Below are positions 12,421 to 24,600 of a stretch of DNA of 64,000 bases, one piece after another. Source of the DNA: Amblyornis subalaris (Eukaryota; Chordata; Aves; Passeriformes; Ptilonorhynchidae); the NCBI GenBank assembly GCA_018881555.1, contig JACAXG010000024.1, forward strand, positions 7,434,298 through 7,498,297. Reading direction: 5' to 3'. Positions within the stretch are counted from its first letter, which is position 1, and each line of letters starts with the position of its first letter. Made by a program: the position numbers and the translations under genes. The notes under the pieces are model-generated. The model saw only the letters and a list, made by a program, of their open reading frames with translations. It searched no databases and had not been told where the DNA came from.

Positions 12421-12990
12421 CCGCGGGCTCATTAATAATTGCTCACCATCTCCATATTGAAATTGCGGAGCAGCGCATGATTAATTAAGCAGGGGAAAAA
12501 AGAAAGGGGCGAGCGAGGGAGGCCCGCGCGGGCCCGGCCACGTTAACCCCTTCCCGGCCGCCGCCGGGGAACTCGCCGGGAATATTAATTAATTCTGCTG
12601 TTTGCGTGTGTTAGGCGGCCACGTGAGGCCTCTGGCACAGGCTCTGAAGAGCCGCGGACTAATGAACAGAATTTGCTGCAATCCGCTCATCATTAGCTTT
12701 TCATTTGGAAAAAAAAACCATCAAAAACCAACTGGTAAATCTTAGCGTGATTCTAAATGTATTTTCATGCAGTGAGGTTAAAAGAATATTTACAAAGTTA
12801 TTTATATAAAGAGATATTGTAATTAAAATCCTGCAAAATGTGTAATTTAAACTCATCCGAGTGCTCCAAATCATGAAAATATTTCCCATTGCAATGCTGT
12901 GATTAACTCGCACGCGGAATCGCGGATCCTTAGACAGAAATGGGAGTAATAAATACGCTCTATACAGTAATCAAAATATTTAACAACTAT
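12421..12990. promoter_or_regulatory. Homeodomain-motif-rich conserved-type block
   Basis: This AT-rich block lies between CpG-rich segments. It contains TTAATTAA twice (12481-12488 and 12585-12592), further ATTAATAATT, TCATTAG and TAATTA motifs (12430-12440, 12689-12695, 12820-12825) and a palindromic E-box CACGTG at 12620-12625. High-complexity AT-rich DNA with repeated TAAT cores beside a CpG island is the usual look of enhancers of developmental transcription-factor genes. The motifs are seen; conservation and function are inferred. Confidence 0.45.
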
Positions 12991-13430
12991 TTATCAGAGC
13001 GCTCCAACTCCAGACGATTCAGTTTCCCCCGGGGACTCGGTCACTCGGTCCCCGTGTCACAGCTACGGGGCCGGGGCTCGTCTCGGGGAGAGCCGGGATG
13101 TCTGAGCGCTGCCGGAGGCGCTCGCTGGGCAGCGACGCTGCGAGCCCCCGCACGGCACCCGCCGCTCGTCGGGCACCCGCCCGGCGGCGCCGAGCGCGCA
13201 CACGCGCGGCGGGGAGCACACGCACACGGGGATCGGGGGCGCGCACAAAGTCACGCACACGCGCGGCGGGAGAGCGCACGCACATGCGCGGCGGGGGAGC
13301 GAGCACGCGCGGGCCGGACGCGCGCTCCCGCGGCGCTGCGCCCGCCCCCACCCCCTGGCAAATCCCCCCTGCTCTCCCCACTGTCCGCTGCCCCAACTCG
13401 CCTTCTTAACCCTTTTCCTTCTGCAATCCT
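12991..13430. promoter_or_regulatory. CpG island, right part
   Basis: The second CpG-dense core runs from about 13,030 to 13,400. A plus-strand frame of 220 codons (12940-13602) crosses it, but its arginine/alanine-rich, low-complexity translation is what random CpG-rich DNA gives. The GC-rich sequence ends sharply near 13,400. Confidence 0.7.
13185..13325 (+). repeat. CpG-rich minisatellite-like repeat
   Basis: The unit CGCGCGGCGGG preceded by CACA/CACG recurs at about 13202, 13259 and 13284, with a degenerate copy after 13300. Much of it is alternating purine-pyrimidine (GCGCGCACA, ACGCGCG), which favours Z-DNA. The ACATGCGCG string near 13282 is one mismatch away from an NRF1-type GCGCATGCGC site. 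Confidence 0.7.
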
Positions 13431-13740
13431 TCCCTTGTTTTACATCCAGCTATTCCAGAATTTCATCTGTGACTCTTTGGCCATTTATTCCAATTTAATA
13501 TTTAATTCCCTTGATTATTATTTAGCATCACTTCCAGTTTTTTCTGCAGACTGGCCCTTTATTTGGCTGGTGGGTGTGTGGAATAGATGGACTGTGCACT
13601 AAACTAAAGCATCTTCTTTTGTTAAACCAAGTTCACATTCATTTGACTTACTAACGTCCATTTTTGCAGCGTGTGAATTCTTGTTGCACCTGCCATACAG
13701 CTCCAGCAAGCAGAGTTTATCCAGGCACTAATCAGGCCAG

Positions 13741-13788
13741 GTATGCTCATCTCCTCGGTATGCTCATCTCCTCAGCATGCTCAGTCTG
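13741..13788 (+). repeat. 17-bp tandem repeat, about three copies
   Basis: Units starting G(T/C)ATGCTCA follow directly at 13741, 13758 and 13775. The first two differ at one base and the third is diverged. Confidence 0.85.
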
Positions 13789-16700
13789 CAGCCTGATACA
13801 GGCAGCTGTAATCCCACTGGCACTATTCAGCACATCCATTGATGTTCTGCCCAACGACAGGAAGGACAGGCTGCAAACTGACACAAATTCCTTTATAGTG
13901 CCCCGCTTTTAGGACCCTGATGCCGGCCGCTAGATAATAATTCCTATTAGCAGTTTTCCCCATCTGCATATTAACAGTGCATGTTTGTCAGAGTTCCTGT
14001 TTCCTCTAAAGCACTTGGGGACTTGGAGAGAGCTGAAACACCAGTGGGCTGATAAGGGATGACAAAATTTTGTGTTTTCCTTCCTGTTACCGACATTCTA
14101 TAGAAGTTTTTACTGAGTGTAATCTGTTATGCCTGTAATAGGTGAAGCCACCCTGGGCAGCTCACCGAAGTCAGGCTGTGACTACCACTGTCAGGAACAT
14201 TTTCATCCCTTCACAGATCGGAATAAAGTATATTCTGCTGTGCAATATGAAGAGCAACTTGTTGCACCCAAAGGTTTTACATTTGAGTTGGCATCCAGCA
14301 AACACGCAAAATGCAGACCCAGCAAATCACAGCCCATAAAGACTTAGAAAGGCAGGCCCCAGTTCTTTAGATATGTGTTTGGTTTTAGAGTCTAGAGAAT
14401 TCTTTGGAGGACATAATCCTTTAGCTATAAAAATACTCAAGTCAAAATGAGTAAAAACCTTTTTGTACTTTCTTATGAAGTTTGCTCAGTGTTATCACAA
14501 GAGCAAATACCAAATAATTCGTACGAGTGGAAGTTGCATTTACCCTAATGTTCATTATCAGTGTCCTTTACTGCTCTTCTCTGATTTCTCTGACAGCATT
14601 GTCAGAGCTAATACAAGGAACAGTCAAACTCGAAGATGAAACACAGCACTAAGACTTTAATTTCTCATTTCTAAAGTAATTTTTAGAACATTTAAAAACA
14701 TGCTTTTAAAATAATTAAAGGTATATTGAGGGTATTAAAGCTGGAAAAGTAAATAACGATTTTAGTGTATTTTTTTCTCATTTCTTATCTACATGTTCAA
14801 TTACAAACTTCCCAGTATTACGAAGCTTATGGGAATTGGCTAGTGATTCCAAACTCCACATGCTGGCTTAAAATTCTCTCTCTATGGTTTGTAGCTCAAA
14901 GGAATATGAGGAAGCTGCATGGTTGTATCTTACCAAACTGCAATGGAAAAAATACTTCCTTAAAAATCTTCACTGCTGTATTAAATGATCCAAAAAAATG
15001 AGAGGTGGGGCTGGCACAACTGCCAGGTGGTATGATTGCCAGGTACCTCCTATTAGAAGACTGCATTTTCAGTTGCTTAAAATATTTGCCAAACTTCAGC
15101 TGTTTGGCTGAAAATTTCCCTCACCAGGTGTGTGTCTCGGGGATAACTTGTTTGAAAATCTTCAGCCAAGCAGCTTAGGCCTTTCTGAGAAGGAGCCTAT
15201 GGAAGACTGATTGGTCATGCTGCCAAACTACAGAAACCTCTTCTTTGAGAAGCTCCTGCTTGCCCATGTTGGGAGCACGGGTTAGGACAGGAGTGGCCTG
15301 GTAAGGAAGAGGAGTTTGCTGCTTCACCCTGTGAAGGCTGTCAATGTGGGAAAGCCTATGCTGGGCAGGGGCTCGCTGAGGTTTAAACACATGCATACAC
15401 ATGTCAAAACGGTATTAAAACAAGGGTTAATCTTGTTCAAACAGGATTAAAGACTACAGAATCAAGCAGAGAAAAACAGGAATAAAATCTGCTGTGCAGG
15501 AAGTAGCATTTCTTGTATACAGCCCTTGTTTGTACAGTACAATTCTCAGTCACAGGCCTGTATTCCATCTTTTCTGCTGGGGCCCAGCTTCAGGAACTGG
15601 ATGGAACAAAACAATGCCAATACTGGCAGCTACCCTATTTTGTATTCTCCTCACTAACATGGTGCAGTTCCATGTCTTATTTACTGGATACTTCTCAAAC
15701 TACCCATCAGAGCCTGAATTACAAGGTTTTCCCGTGGCACTGTTTACCATTGTGGTCCTTGGATGCTTCTCAGAGACCCTCTAATTCATATTCACGGAAA
15801 TCACATGGAGCTGAAGGAGAGATACTACCCACATTTTAAGGGTAAGCTTTTGGCACAAGCATCCCCTCTTTCCCCGGAGTCCGAACTCCCTGTAAAGTAC
15901 CACAGATATTGGCACTGTGTGCTGGAAGCACCATTCCTCGGGATCCCACTGGCAGTGGCAAACCCTTCACAACCAAGGAGAATATGAGGAACCAAAATTA
16001 ACTGATTTATAATTTGAGTGTGTTAAAAACAAAAAATACCTGACCCAATGGATTTCTGCCAAATACACCCCCCATTTTCTATACAAGGCACAGTTTTATG
16101 CAAGCACTACCAGGCATTAGGGGGTTAGGGAACATTTCCCATTATCCCAGGATAATAAAACTTGTTTTCTCAGCGTTATAGTGTTGGAACACAATATAAA
16201 ATAAAATCAGTTCTAAAAACTATTTTCTATCCTTTAATATCTTTGGTTCAAGTAAATATTAAGGTCGGGGGAGGTCTGACTCATAAGTTTTGTACAGTTG
16301 GCAGTTCCAGTAATGCCTTGGGTCGTGTAATGGGCAGCTGAGTGTTGCTGGTTTGTGTCCGAGCGGATACAGCGGGCACTGGCCATGATCCACAGCTCCT
16401 GTAACTGGTGACAGCTCATGGACCACATGGGCTGAACTGAGGGCAGCTACTACCAAGTGACCATCAAAACTACTTGCCAGGCCAAAGTAAGCTTTCCTTG
16501 TTCTTTGGCACAAAAGGAAGACTGAGAGGCTGCAGGGAATGCACATTCCTTTCATACTGCCCCAGGCAGGAGAGTCCTGGTCAGGGCAGCAGGGAAGGCC
16601 ACAGCGCACTTACTGGCTGTCTGAGGTTGAGGTTATTTTGGATGACTATTGTTCCAGTAACACTTTGGTTCAGCATCCTCTGAATTTTCATCCTTTTTGA

Positions 16701-19700
16701 ATATTTTCAGTGTTCTGAAGGGTGCCTAGAGCTGAAAGTCATAACTCAATGAAACCTGTATTAACATGAATGCCAACACTTTTACAGGCACCTTTCAGAC
16801 ACCTCTGGAAGCAAACCTCTGAGTGGGATAAATCCAGAAATCACAGGCAACACGCCTTGCGAAGTTAAATGGAAGAGCATTTAGAAAGAAAATCACTTTT
16901 CAAGTTGAATGAGTTTGGCAAGAAGTCACTGCAAAGAGACCGAACCATAAATTCCTTTTTTCACAGCACAGGAGACCTACCTTGAGCACCAAAGGGCAGC
17001 TGAGCCTTTGGCAGAACAAGATTCTACATCGCAGCATAATGATGCCAACAGCAACGACCTTGAACTAAGTGTGGTCAGGTGGCATTTTCCAGTAGGACAC
17101 ACGGTATATTTTAGTGAAGAGCAAACAGTCGTCTGAATATACGCTAGACACAAATTACTAAAACTCTGATGATGTGGGCAAAAGGTTGATAACATCATTT
17201 CCAACACAAAACCAGCATCTTCTCAATGGAATAGTGGTGGTCTTTTGGCATGAAATGCTCTTAATACACTGCTATAACCTGAAACCAGCCTCACTTAGGG
17301 CAAGCTTGACCAAGGCTGAAGAAATGATTCCAGAACAGAAACAGTTCAAATAGTCCAAACAGAATTTGTAGAGGATTTGAGTATAGTTTTGAAGGCATTC
17401 TTCTGACCTGGAGAAAGGAAAATTCAAGTTCCTCCCTACAAAGTGTTCTTTTTTCATTCTTGCCTCAGCTCAGGACTTCTATTTCACAAAAAATGCACTT
17501 ACAGAAAACTGCTAAATCACATTCTGGAATCCTAAATTACCTATGTGGAAGAAATGTCCTAAATCAACTGGAACTGTTAGCTAATGTGTTAGCATTTTCA
17601 ATGAAAAAAAACCCAGAAGAACCTGAATGTGAAAGCAGTTCTTTAATTTTCCTACAAAATGCTGGATTACTTCTGATAAAACTCGTAATTTATAAAAATC
17701 TGTTTCTTTGGAGAAGCTACAACTCACCTTCCTGTACTCTCATAATTAGGGAAAAATGAACCTGGTAAGTGATCTAATGATGAAAAAGTAGGAAAATTAA
17801 GAGTTAAACACATGTTGCTATGTTCACAACGGACACTGTTAATATTTAAAGGTGAAAAGGCAAGTGAGAAAAACCCCCAAACACTTAGGAGATGAGAAAG
17901 GACTGGAGCTTCCTTCTTAATGTGGTTCCCAACACTCAAGTGCTGGTAGTCCTCTGTATAAAAGTCATATTCTTCTTATCTAAACCTTGTAAGAGCAGCA
18001 TTCACAGATTCCAGAACAAGACACATACTCTTGGGAAGTAAGGCTGATACCTACGTAGAAAAATAGTGGAAGAAGTGAGAAAAAACCCCCAAACACTCCT
18101 CTGTTCAATGGATTAAAAAATCAAAATCAACCACCCCCAAATTTAAACCAACCTAGCCAAGTGTTATTTCCTAGCTTTGGTTTCTTTTTGTCACAACACT
18201 GTTACTCAACCGTAGATTTTAGCTGATGAATTTACTCGTAGCACAGGACTGTGTGACAAGCAATGTTTATGCATTTTGTCATATGTCATTAGTTTCTTCC
18301 TCATAAACCATGCAGGCTGTCACTCAAAGATACCTTGCATGGGTTTCTTTAGTCTCAATAGATTAAATTTTGAATTATTTTAAAATGAAGAGTGAAAAAT
18401 GAGGTGGAGTAGTGAAATCGGGGTTCATTCAATTGCATTTTTAAGGGTATCCTGGCATTTCAAAAAGTGGCCAAGCACATTTTGCCTGCTTGTTTTGATA
18501 CAGATACATCTGTCAGGAATTCGTGCACAAGCTTGTATGGGACTCCCAGAATTGTGCATGTTGTAAAATAAATCTGTATTGGTCTGCTCCCAATCTAAAT
18601 ACACTTGTGACTAAAGCTCTCACATGCATATAGAGATCTAGCAAATCAAAATATGTTTCCAGGAGGGGTAACTTATTGAATTTATATACAAAATCTAACA
18701 GATGATGAAAAAAAAATACATCCAAGATTACTTTAACTCCACCATAATACACTCCTACCATTAGATCTTATTTTATTGAATGATTCATGCCTTATTGGCT
18801 TTTCTAGATTTGCTTTTTTATTTCTGCCTCGCTATTTTAAGACGTATTATCTTTAATCCAAAACCTGACATCCTTTTGCAAGGTTTTACCTATCTGCAAC
18901 ACCATCCTATCTAAACCTACTTAGAATTTTCTAAGATTAAATCTCATTGAATGAAGATTAGTGAAAATTACGGCTTTTTCATGGCGCAGTCTGGGGGAAC
19001 ACACCAACCACAACTTGGCATAACCCAAAAATGCCTTGTCCACATTTACGTTTTATAATATCAAGATGTAAGCTATAAAAAAGGAGGGTTTTTTCCTTAA
19101 CTGAGCAAAACCAATGGAAGACACACTGCTTTGTGTTCAGGTTGTACACCACAGCAGAAAGCCTCACAGTTTTCATAAATTCATGCATTATTTGTACTAT
19201 GTGCAGAACATAGGACATGTTGCTTCTGTAGAGATGCTGACAGGGACCCAGGTCTCAGGGTGGAAGGGAGCTCAACCCAGGACAGAACTCCTCTGGAACT
19301 TGACTGCTTTGCAGGAAATTCTCAGATTTGGAGCCACCACAGATGGCTCAAAATCTGTCTGCACATGCAATTAGCTGAAAATGAACAGAAAATCACCATT
19401 ATTTGGGAAGACCAGGGCAATTAGTGAAAAAAGTATATTGAAGCTTTTTTATCCTGTACTTTCTGTTCACTTCAGATAAAACCCCACTCCCCATTTAAAA
19501 ACTCCTAGGAATTACTTCCTTGGTCATTTAAGGAACCTAGAGCATACAGTGTGGTTTGCAGTTACCCAAATTCCTGAACTTCGAGGTGGCAGCAGTGGAC
19601 AGGGACTCTGACTTTGGGCCTGACAGTGTTGCGTGCTGAGCAAGGACAAGGACTTTGATTCTAAAGCCTTTCAGGCAACAGCCCTTTTACAAAATAAGTA

Positions 19701-20012
19701 CAAATCTTACATATTTGCAATATACAATCTCAAATTTTAGTTGAAGAAATAGCATGTAAAGGGTAGTCCTCTGCAGAGCAGTTTACAACTATTAATTAAA
19801 AAAAACCACACTAACTTAATCATCTTATTGACTAAATTCAATACTGCCCTTTTGAAAAATACACATAATAGTTTAACCGGAAATTTCCTCCCAAATTCTG
19901 AGCTAGTGTATGATTATTTCTAATGGAAAATCTCAGTATGCCTTTTCTGCAATGAAAATATTTAAAAGGTAAAATTCTTTAAAAATACGGTTTTTTACAT
20001 TGCTAATTTCAG

Positions 20013-20050
20013 ATAATTAATTAAATAATTAAATAATTAAATAATTAAAA
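20013..20050 (+). repeat. (AAATAATT)n microsatellite
   Basis: Four to five AATTAAAT units in a row. They contain TTAATTAA-type motifs only as a by-product of the repeat. Confidence 0.9.
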
Positions 20051-20639
20051 AAATTGAAAAAAATAATACTTTGTCTTCTCATGCTCACCATATCGAGTTT
20101 AGCATTTTGTAAATAGAAAAGTTTAAGATCAAAAAAAATCCACGTGTGAGGTTTGTTTACATAAAATACTCCAGTTATTGGTCAGTTATTCAGTTACATC
20201 AGAGTAGGTGGTGAGCAAGTCCATATTCCTTTGAAACAATAGTTACTGTTCTTGAGGTGTATTTTAGTGGCAGAAGACTATTAGTTGCACTATGAGTTGT
20301 TAATTTATGGAACTGTAGAGGAAACAGCCTCAGAAACTACTTGAACTGCTTCCAGCCTGAACTTTGTAGGCAGCTGCTTTGCCAGTATTTCGAAGCATGT
20401 TTAGCTGAAAAAGCGTATTTTTGACATTACAATGGGGTGGAGTCACTTCTTCACCTGATCTGCACTCCATGGGAGCTGTGGTACAAAAAGGCCCAAAGTT
20501 ATATTTGGGGGGAAAACAGACATAAATAAACTTAAAATAGTCTCTAAAACATCTTCCACCCCTCCAGCACCCTCTCTAGTAAAGTGAGAGAATCTGATGT
20601 GCTGAGGAGTGTGCGAATCCCTCGGGAGTTTCAGGGCGC

Positions 20640-20713
20640 TTCCCCTTCCCTTTCCCCTTCCCCTTCCCCTTCCTTTTCCCTTTCCCCTTCCTCTTCCCTT
20701 TCCTTTCCCCTTG
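20640..20713 (+). repeat. (CCCCTT)n polypyrimidine tract
   Basis: Imperfect repeats of CCCCTT/CCCTTT run for about 70 bases. The minus strand therefore reads repeated GGGGAA with several consecutive G4 runs and has G-quadruplex and triplex potential. It lies about 370 bases upstream of the LTR. Confidence 0.9.
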
Positions 20714-21082
20714 CTGAGCTCTTGCACCACTGCATGGGCTGTGTGCTGTTGAGGATGTTTTCTTTCACCTGAAGTGACCTCAACGGCTCAAGCAGCACCT
20801 GAGGAAAGGCTCTGTCCCCTCCACCAGCCACTCCAGCGCCAGGAGCAGGAAGTGAGAGAGGGGCTGGCCCCAGGTCTGCCCAGGAGCCCCCTGCCAGAGC
20901 AGTCCACACCCTCTGGGGACACCTCACTGACCACCTGCTTGCTGAGGCTCAGCAGGATACCCAGGGCTGCCAGTGCGACACAGGGAAAACATGTGTCAGT
21001 ATGTGAATGTCACGGGCCCACAGGTCCGATCTCCTCCCCAGTCACACATCTTACTCCTCAAGACTTGAAAGGACTCAGGATT
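20714..21082. other. GC-rich stretch upstream of the LTR
   Basis: GC content is clearly higher than in the left flank. A 119-codon plus-strand frame starts at 20774 but resembles no protein I know. The stretch could be decayed retroviral or other repeat sequence, although no polypurine tract precedes the LTR. Its identity is unresolved. Confidence 0.4.
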
Positions 21083-21350
21083 GGTGGTGGGTTTGGCTCG
21101 GGTCAAGATAAATTTCTTTCCAGTAGCTGGTAGGGGCTGTGTTTTGGATTTGTGCTGCAACAGTGCTGATAACACAGGGATGTTTTAGTTATTGCTGAGC
21201 AGGGCTTGCAGAGAGCCAAGGCCTTTTCTGGTCCTCACTCACGCCACCAGCGAGGGGCTGGGAGGCACAAAGAGTTGGGAGGGGACATGGCTGGGACAGC
21301 TTTTCCCAACTAGCCACAGGGACATCCCAGACCATATGGTGTCATTCCAG

Positions 21351-21360
21351 TATACAAAGC
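21351..21360 (+). promoter_or_regulatory. LTR TATA-like box
   Basis: TATACAAAGC lies about 186 bases before the ATTAAA signal, as expected for the U3/R arrangement of this LTR type. Present activity is unknown. Confidence 0.6.
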
Positions 21361-21536
21361 TGGGTAAAGGACGGGGAAGGCGGGGACGTTTGAAGTGATG
21401 CCATTTGTTTTCCAAGTCACCGTGACCTGTGACGGAGCCTGGCTTTCCTGGGATGGGTGAGCACCTGTCTGTCCATGGGAAGTAGGGAATGAATCTCTGG
21501 TTTTGCTTTGCTTGTGCATAAACTTGTTCTCTCCCT

Positions 21537-21542
21537 ATTAAA
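21537..21542 (+). terminator. LTR poly(A) signal ATTAAA
   Basis: ATTAAA, the common variant of AATAAA, is positioned about 130 bases before the LTR 3' end and followed by T-rich sequence. Confidence 0.6.
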
Positions 21543-21668
21543 CTGGGTTTATCTCATCCCACAATTTTTCTTATTTTGTCCTTTTCCAATTCTCTCCCAC
21601 ATCCCATGGGTGTGAGGAAGCAAGCAGCTGCATGGGGCTGAGTTTCCACCTGGGATTAAACCACGGCA

Positions 21669-24600
21669 GGGTTTCCCACACAACAAAACGCTTGTTCAAC
21701 TGCAGGAGGGAAAGGCTACTAAAATGACAAAGCAGAATCCGTATGAAGCAAACTACAGAAGATGATTCCCCACCCTTCTCTTTCCAGGTTTCAGAGGAGG
21801 TCCTATGCTGGACTGGTCTAAACACCAGTCACTCAAAAAGGAACAGGCTGTTTCATATCAGCCTGGGACCTGGGCTGTGCATGGACAAGGTTGGAGGCAA
21901 ATACCACTCTGAGGACAGGTCTGATACAGTCTGGTTACCTTGCTGAAGGGAAGACTGTCTGGGCTCGAGCTGTCATTCAGTTTAACCATCTGGTGTGGAA
22001 AAGCAGAACATGTGGTTCAGGACTGCAAGCTCATATTTCTTTCTAAGGCATCATTGGCCAATACCTAGTTCCAAGGTCCGTGATGAATATTTGAACACTT
22101 ACACAGATATTGGGCAAAAGAAAGGAACCGTTTAATGGAAAAATGGCTGTGTGTATCAATTGTTGGGTAAACATCTTCAATTTGTCACTGCTTACAACAA
22201 AAACCTGGCCAAGACAGTGATCAAGGTATGAAAGACAGGACAGTGCATTACAGAACTTTTCAACTTCTAGTCACTTTTGGGTTTTTTTTTTTTTAAAAAA
22301 ACGGTTTAGTTGGCATTAGTTATCTGTCACCTGCTCTCCAGAATTTACTATTGATACTCATTAGCACTACAGGAGTACTTGAGATCTCTTCTTAATTTTA
22401 GGGCACTGCTGTGGTACAGTGCACTTTTGAAAACGTACAGGGTTAATACAGATATTAATGAGAAGAAATACAATACAGGGCAAGGTTGGGAGCAAGAGCA
22501 GTGGTTTGGGGACACGTTGCATCTCTGGGGAAGAAGAAAAGACTAAGAAGTAAACAAATTAAAATGTTGCCTTTAAAATAAGCTTAGTAATCCAGCAACT
22601 CAATGTGGAACTAAAGTAGTATGTTTCACTTCAGAGCTCCCTTTAACTCCAGAGCTATATGGTGTGATTTAGTGTCATCTGTTGTTATTTCAACCTTAAG
22701 GTATCCAAATCCTGGTAAATATAAGTAAAAATGGGGGAGGAGGGAGAACGGAGCTATAAAAAACATGCAGCTAATCAAAGAGTGCTCCCTGAAAAGATAA
22801 AGATGTTCTTTATAAAATATAAATCAAAACTAATTGTGAGACCACGATGTGTGGTACTTTCAGCACAGTTGGGCAAATAATGCCCTTTGTTTGATGCTGA
22901 TACTTGGAACCATCACCACAACAGTTGCATTTGCTTGGGATGATCAAGAACAATTAAAAGGTTTCATTTGAAAGAAAACTCATGCAACTCTTTATTTATT
23001 ATTTAACTAATGGGAGGGGCTTCAATCTATAAATGTCCATCTATTATTCAGAAAGGAAAATGCAGTACAATGTTTTTTCTTCATATATCAGATGATTTTC
23101 TTATCTGTAAGGGCTGAATATAACAGTTTATAAGGGGACAAAAAACAGCTTTTGAAAGGTACTGCAAAATTTTCCAAGTGACAGAATGTCTCTGAAAAAA
23201 ACACATTATGTTTCAAACATCCCCTACCCAAAATACAAGATGGTAAACAAATAGTATTATTTCACAGAAGGACGTTATGATGTTGAACCTGCAAAGACCT
23301 CTGTTTTCTGCCTATAAATATGCTATGTAGAAGCTCTGTCCTGGTGCTTTCCCCACCTGCTCTGGCCCATGACAGACCTTGAGGCCTTGGCTAGAGTATC
23401 TTCAGCCAGAAGGATCAGACTGTCAGTGTAAAATGCCTTACTCTGATTATAATGTGATACGATATTTGTTCTGGAAAGGTCTGATTTCCTCCTAAACCAC
23501 CTGGATACCAACTAAGCTTTCTCCCCCCTCACTTTTTGGTCAGTTCAGGCTCACTTTCTTTGTTCTCTGATGCACCCAAAACTACGGAAATAAAGTCAAT
23601 TTTCATGCAGGTGGTAATTCTGTTTAAATCCTGTCACCTACTACCTTATCATGCGTTATGTCTTTCTGAGGTTGCAACTTATCTAGAGTGTTTATTTGCT
23701 TAATTTTCCAGCAGAAGAGTCCCTGCTGAGATGCCCTAAACTCCACAGAAGAGAGCTCCTCAAGCCTCTGGTTTCTTTATCATCTTTGAAGGCTGAAGCA
23801 GGGGTGATGCCTCTATAGCTGGGCCATTTCAAACTCCTTCTCCACTTGCCTTTTGCTAAGCAGAACTCAGATGTACTGAAGGNTGGTGGCCTGCATGCCC
23901 AATTCACATGGAATTTTTGCAGAGCAGCCTGCTAGTGGCAGATCCATCAAGCATTGCCTCTGAAGAGAAGCTCCCAGTCTTCCCTGCCAACTATTAGCTG
24001 GAAGGCAGAAATTAGCCAAGATAATGAAGTTTTAAGGCACATTGGAAGGCTAAAAGCACACGGTGTATTTGTAACTTTTCATTCAGGGTGTAGATTTACC
24101 AACTTTGAAGCGTCAGAGGATGTTTATTGTGTATATTGTCTCTCAAATGACATTACTAGAGCATCTTCTGCTTTTAGAAGGCTGCAAAGACCAGTACACA
24201 CCATCAGCAGAGGCCAGCACACCACGATCTTTATAAATCCATAAAGATTTCCAATACAGCTGTTGGTGAATTTGCCTGAACTCCATTATTACAGGCTAAG
24301 ACAGCAGCCATCAGCTATTCAGAAGTGCCCAGAAAATGTGTTAGCAGTTAGCAAGTGAATTCATTTTTCTGTTTTAATATTCTTTCAAGAACTAATAAAC
24401 TACAATAACACCAGAATNTTTAACACTCTTACTCAGACAAATGTTTGGACACCTGACACACTCAAGTGAAGTGTGAGAGCATCTATCACCAGCCCATGTC
24501 CCACAGTTACACAGCATCTCCCTGCAGCTGGAAACTACAGTGGATGGACATGATGTGCTGTACAGGCAGGTGGAGAACTTCCCTGCAGGAATGAGATCAC

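Larger units (their letters stand above)
13431..20630. other. Non-coding DNA
   Basis: No exon, RNA gene or large transposon is recognised. The stretch holds a 17-bp tandem repeat at 13741-13788, A/T-rich tracts, and an (AAATAATT)n run at 20013-20050. The longest frames are about 115 codons, overlap each other and show no domains. No ambiguous base occurs in it. Confidence 0.55.
21083..21668 (+). mobile_element. Solo LTR of an avian endogenous retrovirus
   Basis: I recognise this as an LTR family common in bird genomes. Diagnostic pieces include TTCTTTCCAGTAGCTGGTA (from 21115), a GATAACACAGGGATGTTTTAG stretch near 21167, a TATA-like TATACAAAGC (21351), an ATTAAA poly(A) signal (21537) and the terminal TTAAACCACGGCA (to 21668), which matches the usual 3' end closely. 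No primer-binding site follows and no gag, pol or env sequence lies on either side, so it is a solo LTR left by recombination. The left end is approximate (TG near 21083) and I see no clear target-site duplication. Exact subfamily was not determined. Confidence 0.85.

Noticed and set aside
12940..13602. 220-codon plus-strand open frame across the CpG island
   Set aside because: The translation is low-complexity and arginine/alanine-rich, as expected where stop codons are rare in CpG-rich DNA. Overlapping frames on both strands are equally open and none matches a known family.
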